This document shows positions 1-10,230 of a stretch of 40,562 nt of DNA, piece after piece. The DNA is from Trebouxia sp. TZW2008 (taxonomy: Eukaryota; Chlorophyta; Trebouxiophyceae; Trebouxiales; Trebouxiaceae), in the NCBI GenBank assembly GCA_002118135.1, contig BDIU01000458.1, positions 1 to 40,562 of the forward strand. Reading direction: 5' to 3'. The notes under the pieces are model-generated. The model had not been told where the DNA came from, ran no database searches, and was given only the letters and a program-made list of their open reading frames with translations. Made by a program: the position numbers and the translations under genes. Every line of letters starts with the position of its first letter. Position 1 is the first letter of the stretch.

Positions 1-2
1 CT

Positions 3-77
<75 letters not shown>
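1..77. repeat. Hexanucleotide simple repeat (CCCTCA)n
   Basis: About 13 nearly perfect copies of a CCCTCA/CTCACC hexamer fill the left edge. The C-rich strand runs 5' to 3' from the left end, which is the orientation a left-end telomere would have, but the unit is not the usual plant or algal telomere repeat. The tract probably lies in an intron of the transporter gene that follows. Confidence 0.95.
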
Positions 78-139
78 AGCTTGGCACCTCAGCATGCTGT
101 GCCTCAGCCCTCATGCTCAAACCTGCATTGTGTGCTCAG

Positions 140-3100
140 GTGGATGCAACTCTAGCCAAGAGCGTACAGCGTGTAACAGGCTCTGTGATTGGCTGTGTGT
201 ACGGTTTCCTGGTCATGCTAAGGCCTGTTGTAGCCAGCAACCCATACGCAGTAGGGGCTCTTTGCTGCTTCTCAGCATTCATGTGCGGCCTGCTGGTGGA
301 ACACCGCTTCAAGTATGGATCCTTTCTGGCGCTCTACACCAGCGCTGTTGTTATTCTTGCTCAGGTGAGGCATGCTGCTCCAGAGTATCACATTTACAAC
401 AGCATTGCAGACATCTATCAACATGACACACAGGCAAACTGACAAAAAGAAGGATACAGTTCCTTCTGGGTGCCTGACAGTGTTATTTTCATCATGCTTG
501 CTCTGCTGTGGCATGCAACAGCGTACAAATGTGCATGTAGCGTTTGCCTCAATGCCCAAATCAACATCAAACACACCTTATATGTCAAACCTCAGACCCT
601 CAATGCATCCCGCAAGTACAGATCGCTCTTCACATCATTGTTGTTTGTGTGCAGTACAACTCAGCGTCAGGCAGCCATGGGTCAGTCAAGTTCATGTACG
701 CCAGGATTGCAGACATCTTCATGGGCACAGTCATCACTTCCCTGTTCACCCTGGTCCTTCCATGGTGAGTCTTCTCCTTGACACTCAGGAAGTCCATAAA
801 CAAGTCTTCACGCTTGCATATGCATTGTCTGCCTTCCCTTATACCTGCATCCTTCCAAGGTGAGTCCTCTTCTTGACACTCAGGAAGTCCATACACAAGT
901 ATTCACCCCTGCATATACATTGTCTGCCTTCCCTCATACCTGCATAGTACACCTTCACCCTTATGTTTACATTGCGGGCCTTGCCCCAAAATTATTTATG
1001 TGCCAGGTGGCGCCTGCCAGTGAGATGGTCACAATTACGCATCACAACTGGTTGTGTGCCTTCACCCTGGCCATTCCATGGTCATCATCCTTGTTTTGCA
1101 CCAGGTTTGTCTGTAGCAACCACAGCAGCAGTACAAGCATGGTGAGAAACCTCAGGACCCAGCACTGTTGAGGCTGGGCGCGCTGTATGTTGAGTCTGCA
1201 CGGTACCCGTCACACTGCCAGTGTTGTGCAATGCAGGCTTCTTGAATCTCACATGCTCTCCTGACTGCTGAATCCCCTTGTCCTTACTGAAAGCACTGCA
1301 TCAAGAACGTAGCAGTTGTTACCCGGTGACCAAACACTGCATTGTTGTTGCATCAAGAATGTCCTTGTATCCAGTGTTGTTATCAGGAGAAATTGCTACG
1401 CCGATGTCCTCACAGAAAGAAATTCCTGTACAGTGATCTCTCTTTGTAAGGACACTCGATGAAAGGACAGTCTTGATGTAAGGACAACGCCATTGGTAAC
1501 CAATCACTGCATCCTGACTGCAGCGGTCCCTCTGAGTAAGGGCAACTCAATGTAAGGACGATTTTTGGTTCACCAAAGCGGTCGTTACAAAGAGAGTTGA
1601 CTGCGTAGGTATGCAAGGGAAGATGCTCTGGGGAAGCTGGGAGCAGCTGTGGCAGAAGGTGCTCAGCTGATCGAGGACCTGTACCTGGCCTTTTACCAGG
1701 AGCTGCAAAAGCCCTTGTTGCCTGATCAGGCAAGGGCTGTGGGCAATAGCCCTAGCTCTTCCAATGTGGTTGCAGAGAAAGCTGCTTCAAGCGCAGCCAC
1801 AGCAAAGGTAATATGACAGATGGGGAGTACTATTTGATGCAGTGATGCGTCATTGTGATGCATCAGGTCGAAATGTGCAGATGACATAAGTCACAAAATG
1901 TGGCGCATTGTGTGGAGAAAAGTACTGTTTGTGCCTCTCCCAAAATGAAAACAAAGTGTTTATGCAATCATGCAGTATGGAAAGTACCAGTGAAGGGGAT
2001 TGTCCGCATGATGAAATTCTTTAACTTGTCCTTGGCTTTGCTTGACTTCAATATCACATTTTGCTGCTGGAAAGATTGCAGCCAGTTGCTGCCCTGTCAG
2101 TGTACCTGGCAGGCATGGTCCCTGAAATTTGCGGTCACTATACTATTTCTGTATTTGCTCATGTCCCATGCAGAGGGTGGGTTTGGTGCTGGCCGGCATC
2201 CAGGCTCAGATAGCCAAGGAGGCTGTGGTTTGGAGGGCAGGGCCCCTCGTCATGGCCCCTCTTGTCAAGTCCAGCCTTGGCGCTGCCCAGGTAAGAAGAA
2301 GTGTTTTCTATGCTTGAGCAAGCCAAGAAGGCTATTTGCATGTGCCAGATAGCAGCAACGGCGATGGGAATGTCAAATTCAGGCAATATATGACATATTG
2401 AAGCACCTCCAAGTGAACTGTAGCACTGACCTCAACAAATGATACAATGTTCTGCGAGATCATAGACTCAAACATGTATGCTGTACTTGATGCAGGTGCT
2501 GTTGGCGCGCATAGCAGCAGTGGAAATCATGCTGCTGCACAGAAGTGCTTTTTCAAGAGTCATGCCTGCATCATTGATATGTCTGCTTCTTCTTCTCCAT
2601 TCTTCCTATGCGATGCAGCTCATGTGACAAGTATCGCTTTTGCAGGTGATGCTAGAGCGTATAGCAGCTGTGGAAGCCATGCTGCAGCAGGCCCCCATAG
2701 TGAGTGGGCGCTTCACCCCAGCCCCCTTCCTGCATCTCGCTCAACCCCTGCACCAGGACATGTCAGCTGCTGTGGCAGCTGCCTCCCAGCTTGGCAGGTG
2801 AGTCATCATGAAGCTATTTAGCGTTTGCTTGAGACCATATGACCTGCTACACCAATGGTCTCTGCCTGGTTGAGACCTGCACCAAGACATGTCAGCTGCC
2901 GTGGCAGCTGCTTCGCAGCTTGGCAGGTGAGTACCTGGCACACCTTGTTCAGAACTTGCAATGAGCAAAGTCGGGCTATGGCAGCTGCATCCCAGCATGA
3001 CATGGGAGTCACAATATCTGTTGTTTGGTGTCTGTACCAGATTAGGTCAGCAGGCCCTGCAGCTTTTTCTACTTATATGCTTCTTCTTCTCTGCCTGCAG

Positions 3101-4743
3101 CAACCCTTTGCTGCTCTTCTGTGCAGGGCCATCAGAGCCGTTCTTTGCGCACATCCCAGCCAAAAGGCCCTGCAGCAGCCCCTGCAACATCTGACTGCCT
3201 GCATCCATGAAGCAGTTGAGACCAGGCAAGCATCTGACACAAGCATCTGCTCTACTTCATGATGCCAAATTGCATCTGTCTCTGTTGTCAAATGCCGCTT
3301 TGCCTTAGGATAGTAAAGTGCATCTGTTGTGTTGCTAAATGCTGCCATTTGAATTGAAGGCTTGTGTCAGCTCCGCATGTGTGCCCCTGAAACTGCTACA
3401 TTCATGCCATGATAGCCACAGCTTTGGAGACTATGCACAGCAGCTCTCAAATGCGATGATACAAGTCATGTTGTTGCTGCAAGCTGGCTTGCATAATGCG
3501 GTCTGGGCCATGCCAACAGCAGGACATGCAGATACTACTGAGACGCTATTGCTTACAGCTCATATGTTTGTTGAGATGACTGGCATGTGCACTGAGACAA
3601 CTCTTGTTATGGTTTACATACATCCAGAGTGGTTTTCTGGGTGCGCTGCTGGGCAGTTTGTGCAGCAGATCATGCATTTGCACTGAAATCGATTTTTGTT
3701 GTTGTTGCAGGGTTGTTTTCACATCGCGCTATTGGGCAGCGCAGGCAGCAGACTATGCAGACACTCCAATTCTGCTGAAAGTTGCAGCTGTCCTGTGCTT
3801 GAGATGAAATCCTGCTAAAGCTTGCAGCTTCAATGGCATAAGAATCATTCCTGCTGTTGTTGCAGGGTTGCTTTCAGGTTGCGCTACTGGGCAGTACGGG
3901 CAGCTGACCATGCAGAAGCTAGGAAGCCAGCCAACTCAGCTTGGCTTCGCGAGCGTACTCTTGACGATGCGGGTCAGTGCTGCAGCCATATCAATGTCCA
4001 CTTTTTCATTCTAAATCTGTGCTAGACAGGCCCAGTTGGCCTAGCTCTGTCATGGAGCAGTCAACTGTCTCCAACCAGTTCAGTCCTTTGCTATTCTGAA
4101 GCACTGGTATTGAGCATGGAGAGCAGTGAGGGGTCCTTGTTCATGGTTGTCTGCCAAGCGCTGCAGCCATGTCAACATGTCTCTTTGTTGATGTAACACT
4201 CGTGCATTGCCCCGAGCACACTCCCACCCATCAACCCAACCACCCACCCACCCACCCACCCACCCACACACCCACCCAATTGTCCTGATGGTGATGAATT
4301 TCACGCCGTGCATGCATGCTTGGGGTCTCAACAGTCACTTGCCTCCACTGACTCCTTGCTGTCAATCTTCTGCTAATGCAATTTGCCAAACTTTGTGGGC
4401 CTCATGTATCTTGCAGTGGCTTTGTCACTATGCATGTCTTGACTGATGTCATTGCTTGCTGTCAGTGTTTTGGTGATGCAATGGACCAAAGGCTGTGGAC
4501 ACCATTTACCTTACAACGCCTTTGTCACTACGCATGTCTTGACTGCTGTCATTGCTTGCAGTGCGATACCTCAGCTTTGTCTTTGCTGCTGGAAAAGCTT
4601 GCGACAAAGTTGTCCTACTGGCCAGAATGGTGGAGACTGACCCCTGGATTAAAAAAAGCGCTCAGCAGAAGCGGAACTTTCCCTGGCACTTCTGGGACAA
4701 CCAGAAAGCCACGCTTGCAACAAACACAGCAAAGGCATCTTAG
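140..4743 (+). CDS. ALMT/FUSC-like anion transporter, 3' part, multi-exon
   Basis: Partial membrane transporter resembling aluminium-activated malate transporters and the wider FUSC/aromatic-acid exporter family, which move organic anions across the plasma or vacuolar membrane. Phase-consistent exons: 140-364, 655-764, 1609-1807, 2174-2290, 2646-2797, 3127-3214, then 3866-3972 and 4562-4743 ending in TAG. An exon between 3214 and 3866 is needed by phase but was not resolved. The first exon holds an R-x-x-G-S-V-I-G motif and two hydrophobic helices. The second holds RIADIFMGTVITSLF and ends LPW, which joins YAREDALGKLGAA; this helix followed by a cytosolic helical region is the family hallmark. 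The rest is helical and soluble, ending in a conserved block (RYLSFVFAAGKACDKVVLL). The N-terminal helices lie left of the window, unless ATG 113 is the start, which would leave the protein unusually short. Family assignment is by recalled motif similarity. Confidence 0.72.
755..1085 (+). repeat. Donor-side tandem copies of the transporter exon ending at 764
   Basis: A 95-bp unit starting TCCTTCCATGGTGAGTC at 755 recurs at 850 with about 88% identity by eye, duplicating the end of the exon, the GTGAGT donor and the first 80 bases of intron. A more decayed copy of the exon end (CACCCTGGCCATTCCATGG) lies near 1064-1083. The intact exon is the first copy. Confidence 0.85.
1300..1600. repeat. Intronic repeat element with TGTAAGGAC motifs
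   Basis: This part of the long transporter intron has a repeated TGTAAGGAC or similar word (about 1444, 1477, 1551) and an inexact ~90-bp tandem structure. A palindrome-like TTGGTAACCAA sits at about 1493. The segment 1456-1525 resembles 15080-15146 inside an ALG10 intron (shared AACCAATCACTGC and CTGACTGC). No coding capacity is visible, so this may be a decayed non-autonomous element. Confidence 0.5.
2496..3000 (+). repeat. Partial copies flanking transporter exon 2646-2797
   Basis: An acceptor-side copy begins at 2496 (GTGCTGTTGGCGCGCATAGC), matching the start of the intact exon at 2646, but it lacks a donor after about 46 bases. A donor-side copy at 2874-2926 repeats the last ~50 bases of the exon including the GTGAGT donor. 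A weaker third trace lies at 2983-3000. The middle, intact exon is flanked by its own fragments on both sides. Confidence 0.85.
3626..3972 (+). repeat. Three tandem copies of the start of transporter exon 3866-3972
   Basis: Copies at about 3628-3676, 3711-3766 and 3866-3920 all contain GGTT(G/T)(C/T)TTT, then a CGCTA/CTGGGCAG core, then GCAGCAGA/GCAGCTGACCATGC. They translate as VVFWVRCWAVCAADHA, VVFTSRYWAAQAADYA and VAFRLRYWAVRAADHA. Only the last copy runs on into the remainder of the exon and a usable donor. Confidence 0.85.
3991..4096 (+). repeat. Dispersed repeat, copy A (intronic)
   Basis: About 105 bases in the transporter's last intron match 22729-22842 in a PLGG1 intron, in the same orientation. 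Shared words include GTGCTAGACAGG, CAGTCAACTGTCTCCAACCA and GCTATC or GCTATTC. Neither copy has an open frame. Confidence 0.8.
4226..4277. repeat. (CCCA)n simple repeat
   Basis: A CCCA/CCAC tetranucleotide tract with a short CACA interruption, in the last intron of the transporter gene. Confidence 0.9.
4358..4561 (+). repeat. Tandem ~100-bp duplication of an intron 3' end
   Basis: Two consecutive ~100-bp units begin CTTGCTGTCA (about 4358 and 4456), and the next CTTGCAG is the real acceptor of the last exon at 4562. Both units share CTTTGTCACTA(T/C)GCATGTCTTGACTG, written here as a pattern. The acceptor AG is present only at the exon-proximal end. Confidence 0.8.
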
Positions 4744-4921
4744 CGCTGTTGCAGACAGGAAGACAATTTTGCTTCATCACATGTCAGAAGCACAGGGTCA
4801 GGACATTGTGCAGCTCCAGCAGCTCCAACATTGCGCTGTTGTGGTCAGGACAATCAGTCTCACTGAACCACATGTCAGTACCAAAGGGACTGACAACTAT
4901 ATAGCTGCAGCAGATCCAACA
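4743..4921 (+). repeat. 90-bp tandem repeat 3' of the transporter gene
   Basis: Two diverged units start GCGCTGTTG at 4743 and 4833, share CACATGTCAG and end GATCCAACAT or GCTCCAACAT. They begin at the stop codon and lie in the probable 3' UTR. Confidence 0.6.
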
Positions 4922-6049
4922 TGGACACAGAAAGAAGCAGTCTCCATCTCCGTCAGAGACAGCAGCCTGTGTCTCCCTCGCATATTTGTGTGTATCTTTT
5001 GTGCACTCATGAGGCACTGAAACAGCCAGCTCACAAAGCCAATTTGATTCATGACTATATATGCATGTTATATGGCAGGCTGAGCTTAGCGCCAGCCTGG
5101 AACAAACATCAGGCACTGAACACAGACTGATAGCATGTTTTGTTGCTGAATGGATTCTGATGTCTGTCTGCTGGCTTCCATAGCATAGTTTATGGCAGTG
5201 ATCGTGACATGCATATGCAGCCTCAACACCAATGCCAGTGACTCAAGAACAATTTAGCACAGCCTAGCTTTCCAGTGCTATACTTGCTGTTCGAGGTTGG
5301 AAAGGGATAGGGCTGCCAGGGCAGCTTAGCATTTGACTACCCTGAGCATGAGGCATCAATACCACGAGCATCGTGCAATGACAGGAAATTTTCTCTGGGT
5401 CAGATCTTGCTATGGGCAGGCTTTGTTCCTTATGTTACAAGTTGACTGGAAAGCAGCTTTCAGCCTTGTACAATGGTTTTGCCAGCCCTACAAAAGCCAA
5501 AACTGTGCTCAACTAACTGGAGCAGTTCTCAACAGCAAAACTCAAGCGACACTTAAGCCGAAAATGCTGGGTATTACAGCGCTTGAAGTGGCAACATCTG
5601 AACTCACTTTTGTACTCAATCTCAGCAAAGGAAACAGTTCTTGCCACTTAAGGGCTCTCAAACTTTTGCAACTACTGTTACTCAAGACTTCTTGACTACT
5701 TTCACTCCCAACTCCTGCATTTTTGGCAGCTGCTCAAAACTTTGCTGCATGTCTGATTGCACTGCACTTGACTCTCTTGTACAACTTGGCTTGAACTCAC
5801 TTGAGAGGCAAACACTGCAGATATCTGTATCGTATAACATTGTACGCGTGATCTTTGCTGACACTATCCTCAGCATTGTATGCTGTGTAACATGCTTGTA
5901 ACACCTGCTTATTGTAATCCAACTGAACCCAACCAATGACTTGCTTTTGCACCTAACATTCAGTGCTCCAGGCAACTCTGCATAACCTGTGTGGTTCTTG
6001 GCAACCCTCTTGCCAAATCAGGCAATGGAATCTTGACAGCTGTCTTGCT
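4922..6049. other. Convergent intergenic / 3' UTR region, no gene seen
   Basis: This lies between the transporter (+) and LHC (-) 3' ends. Short open frames here have no recognisable motifs and no supporting splice sites. TGTAA, the usual green-algal poly(A) word, occurs on + at about 5886 and 5896, and its complement TTACA at about 5435 and 5575. I do not assign these to either gene. Confidence 0.5.
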
Positions 6050-9000
6050 TCATGAGGCAAGGGACTGAGCTCCAGTGCTGCTGGCCTTGGACTTGCCGTT
6101 GGCCTTCTTCTGAGCTGAGTTGCGCACTGCCTCTATCAAGTGCAGTCCCACAGCAAACACCAAGAAGACTCCGGTAACTTGCAAGCCCCTGTCACCCTGA
6201 GTGAAAACTGCAGCACACAGCAGCTTTTCAGTGCTCATGACATCACGGCAACAGTGTGACAGGTTGAGATGACAGGTCATGTTAGCCAATCAGGTGCATT
6301 CTAGCAACAAAAGCCACCAAGACTCTGGTAACTTGCAAGCCCCTGTCGCCCTGAGTGAAAAGTTCAGCACACAGCAGCTTTTTGGTACCCATGACACCGC
6401 ACTAACATCGTGACAGACACAGGAAGCTTACCAGTGCCCTGTGTGCACTGCACAGTGATGCTGATGCCGCTCTGATGACATGACAGAAACACAGACCCAC
6501 TGCTTACGCAAGCTCTAACAGCTCTGCACTGGTCATAGTGCCACACTCACAGTATCACAGACACACAGCGTCAGCGCTTACACTTGCCAGAACAATACTC
6601 AGCAAAGAAAGGCAGCTGACTCCTGCATCACAATCATGTTTGACTAATGATCTGTGGATCATTATGATTCACAAAATTACACTTGTACATCACAATCCGG
6701 GCATAAAGAGCATGGGAATTCTACCGTTCTGGCCCCAAGGGTCTTTCAGGTGGTCAATGGCGTTTTGAATGGGACCCTTTCCAGTGACCCACGCCTGCAC
6801 TGCAAACCCTAGCACTGCCAGCATACCCAGCCTGGCATTGCGCACCTGCACAGACAGACAAGTCATTAATGAAACCCTTGATGTTGACCCACGCCTGCAC
6901 TGCAAACCCTAGCACTGCCGGCATGCCCAGCCTAGCATTACGCACCTGCACAGACAGACAGACTGCTGCACGCAAGTCATGATGTAAGCTTTTCACTGTT
7001 GTATGATGGTGAAAGCATGTGCTCTCATGCGTTTGCAGCAAGTTTGCACCTGAGCATATAGCAAGCTGACAAGACCAAGCTGTAGTAGTAATGCGGAGCC
7101 TTTCCATGTGGGCTAACTGCAGGACCCAGTGAGTCATCAGCATTGTCAGGCAGGTGAGTCAACAGGCAGCATAAAAAGATGAGGCAGAGCCGACAAACAG
7201 GGTCAGAAGACAGACAGAATGATTTGACAGACCTCAGCTTGGCGTTTGTAGTCATCAGTCAGACCAGCGGGGTCAAAGGGAGCCTGTCCAAAGTGTCCAG
7301 CCTGTAGACAACAGAAGAAGAAGATACGAAAGAAAGTCAAGATGAGACAGAAGCAGAAGATTGGACATGAGAAGAATATGATGGCACTGCAAAAGTAAGG
7401 GCAGGCAGGGAAGCAACAGTCGGCTAGACCAGCTGGGTCCAAGAGAGCCTGTCACAAGTGTCTGGCCTGCAGGGTCAGCGTGTTTGATTGAAACTGTGAG
7501 TGCAACAAAGCAGCAGGCTCAAATCCAGAGCAACATTGCTGACACACTGTAGCAGGGCTGCTGGCCAGGCAATATTGTAACTGCTCTCGTTGTCATTGAA
7601 TTCGCCAATGTGCATCAAGTCGCACAATCAGGATTTGCAGGAGATCACAGGAATGAAAGCAGCATACAGCCACAGTTGCATTCTCAAACCCGTTGGATTT
7701 GAACTGCCTGTTGCAGTCCAGCAACTGCTCTGCGCTTGTGCTGTGGTGTGCAATGGTCACGAGCGTTACTGTAACTTTTGCAGATTGCGTACCTCCCCCT
7801 TGGCCTCAAAATTCTCAATGCGGGTCTTCTCCAGCAAGGCAAAGGTGAGGTGCACAGCCACCACTGCTGCAGCGTACTGACTGGCTGGCCAGGAGCTCTG
7901 CAGACATATCGAATGTCAGGCTCTTATTTTGTATCTACAAATGAATGATGATCGGCAAGGTACAGTCAGAAGTTCTATCATCTGTCATCCATGGTTGAGT
8001 GCCAACGCAGCAAAAAAAAGTCAACCTTATGCTCACAGCAGAGACACGTCGAAACGTGATGATGCGGATGGATCAATAGTGTGCTTCATGCTATGGTGCC
8101 AGTGAGCAATTCACACGCAGCATCAACATGATTCTGCTTTATACATGGGTGTTGAGGCAGACCTTCAGTGCACAGTATGCTTGGGCAAACAAATCCAAAG
8201 GATTGCTGTATGCATGATGTTGCGGAGCAATCTGTGCAATCTCAGCAAGCAATTGTGTGAAGCCGGCTATGCTAATCCTGGTAGGTCATGCAGATGTATG
8301 CTGCAATAGCTTATGCCACAAAAGCCTGTCTTGAGTGAGTGATCAGGGACTTACAGTGTTGTATGCCTGCCACCAGGGGCCTCGTCCTAGGGCCTCAACG
8401 GTGAGAATGCCCACAACTGCCAACATCGCAACACGCCCGTTGTATAGCTCGCCCTCAAGCTGCGGCAACACCGGCTCAGAGATGACGTTGCAGAGGTCGG
8501 AGACAGACAAAACTGAAAAGGCTTGCTCACCAGCCAGCCGATACGACTTTGTGATGAGTCTGATTCATCAGGCGGGTTGCCCCAGGTCGCGCCAAGCCTC
8601 AGCGGGTCGAAACCGCGGTCACCAGCTACAACGCAAAGAGGCATTTCAACACCGAGCACTTTGGAGGGAACACGACGTTGCAAATATGCAGCACTCACGC
8701 AGGCTTCCGTCCAAGTACTCGGGAGGCTCAAAGTTGTTGAATGGCAACCTGCGCACGTCAAGCAAGCCAGTTACTTCATGCGTCGTTTCGCGAGCTCGAC
8801 GAACACACTCGTGCTTTAGCTCGATGATCGGCCATGCGAATTCACGGGCAAAACAAGTGCGTTGCAGAGCGGGGGGTGCTACAGAAAGACCGCGCTGACT
8901 ACGAAAGATGATGATTTCACCAGTATCTGCTGCCGATCTCCCAAAGACGCTTAGGCTCATCTAAAACCCAGTTGGGTCCTTTTTGGTTGCCGGCCCTCTG

Positions 9001-9129
9001 ACTGACAGTGCGACGAGCTTCAATGGAGCGCCTGGTGAAAGTTGACCTTGTTGAACTAGTTCGTGCAGAGAACTGCTGCGAGCCTAGCGTCCTGCTGCAG
9101 TTCAGGTGCTGAGCCATCGCGGTTGCCAT
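6050..9129 (-). CDS. Chlorophyll a/b-binding (LHC) family protein, 8 exons, 303 aa
   Basis: Light-harvesting antenna protein of the thylakoid membrane. Exons on -: 9129-8921, 8748-8699, 8625-8531, 8459-8355, 7897-7793, 7301-7233, 6845-6725 and 6207-6050 (TGA); the phases close exactly on 304 codons. The first ~45 residues are rich in S, T and R, a typical chloroplast transit peptide. Then come the LPGDRGFDPLRLG motif, helix 1 with the pigment-binding ELYNGRVAM, helix 2 near AAAVVAVHLTFALLEKTR, a second FDPAGL motif and helix 3 with EVRNARLGM followed by TGKGP. A fourth hydrophobic stretch (TGVFLVFAVGLHLIEAV) near the C-terminus is unusual for LHCs. The exon 3-4 intron is taken as 70 nt, because an apparent 18-nt alternative would break the frame. 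The subfamily is unresolved; it could be a rare LHCB7-like form. Three exons have tandem fragments upstream. Confidence 0.93.
6290..6390 (-). repeat. Upstream fragment of LHC exon 8
   Basis: This repeats about 6150-6250 (intron end, acceptor and first ~40 bases of exon 8) at about 85% identity. In transcript order it precedes the intact exon. Its acceptor region is altered (CTGAACTTTTC in place of CTGCAGTTTTC), so it should not splice. Confidence 0.9.
6877..6956 (-). repeat. Upstream fragment of LHC exon 7
   Basis: It repeats the pyrimidine tract, the GCAG acceptor and the first ~57 bases of exon 7 almost perfectly, encoding VRNARLGMPAVLGFAVQAWV. It stops before the TGKGP segment and has no donor. 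In transcript order it lies just before the intact exon. The pigment-ligand helix is therefore present 1.5 times in genomic DNA. Confidence 0.95.
7425..7490 (-). repeat. Upstream fragment of LHC exon 6
   Basis: A decayed copy of the exon 6 acceptor and coding start: CTGCAGGCCAGACACTTGTG against CTACAGGCTGGACACTTTGG, continuing through GACCCAGCTGGTCT. It is frame-disrupted and lies before the intact exon in transcript order. Confidence 0.85.
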
Positions 9130-10230
9130 CCTGCTTCAAGGTTACACACTTGGCCAGGCAAGAGGGCTCAGTGACCAGTGTGTGTAGGACGAGTCTAACT
9201 GCACTGCTGGAGAGGGGTCAGAGTGTGCAGGATAGGCTAAGATTGATGCACGCTGAGCTTCCCTGATCACGAGACTCAAGATCTTGGCCGAATCCTTGCC
9301 GCGATCTTTTGCCTCATCTGCACGTGCTCTCAATACTGGCATGCCATCCACGTGACAAGCGTTTGACTGCCCAGACCAAAGCGTGATGCTTGCACAAGAG
9401 ATGCTTCTGATTAGCGCATGTTGCGCACAGCGCAATCTGCAGGATAAGGTCTGGTTCGTCAGCTGGTGCAGGGTCTGTCAAGCTTGTGCTTATGCTTTGC
9501 TTTTGCTGAGATGAGCATTGGCATTTGTCAGCAGTGTTTACACAGTTTGCCAAGCATGCATATGTACTGTACATGTGACAGTATTGTCTGGTTGCTGGTG
9601 TCGCTCGGCCAATGGCAGAGTCCACATCAAAACACAGGCAATGTACTGATTGCTTAGCTACCATTTGCCTCAACTGCCGAGTCATTTAAATTTGTCCTGA
9701 CATGCAGATTGCATCAAGCTCTGCAACCTCTGACCAAGGACAGCTTCAGATTAGCGCTGGCCGCCACAGAATAGCAGCTAAGCTCAAATGACCAGCAAGA
9801 CTAATGAACTCGTACAAGAAGCTGCAGCTGCTTTGCCCACATGTTTGGCAGCATCAGCTGACTGCAGTTTCTTGTGTGTTGCTTGACATTTGTGACAAAC
9901 ATATGATGATACTCATTGGTTCAAAACCTTATGAAGGCTAAATGCAGCTCATTGAGGCCGACTGAGTCGTGCACGTACAGGTAGAAGGCGAAGAATTCTC
10001 GCTGGAGGAGTCTGGTATTGCATGAGTTCGCTCCGAGACCAATCTTCTCGTGTTGCATGCATTTCAAACACTTTGAAAGCCTGGATGACAAGTGTCGTGG
10101 CATGACGCATGAAGGTACAATCCGATATTGCACAAACTCGTTGCTGAAAATGTGCTGCAGACTTGCGCTGTAACGAAAGACAGCGTCGGTGTAACTAGTG
10201 GCACCGCCGCCAGCTCGTGCGTTCTTAAGC
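9130..10230. promoter_or_regulatory. Divergent intergenic region between LHC and HPP genes
   Basis: It carries the 5' flanks of the LHC gene (-) and the HPP gene (+). Both ends are CpG-rich while the middle is TG/CA-rich. No gene is recognised inside. A minus-strand open frame at 9921-10295 overlaps the HPP first exon and has no support. Confidence 0.45.

Noticed and set aside
8513..8530. An 18-nt intron in the LHC gene (GTGAGC to TTTCAG)
   Set aside because: It would be far too short and gives the wrong frame; using the GCAG acceptor at 8460 gives a 70-nt intron and a correct junction into the ELYNGR helix.
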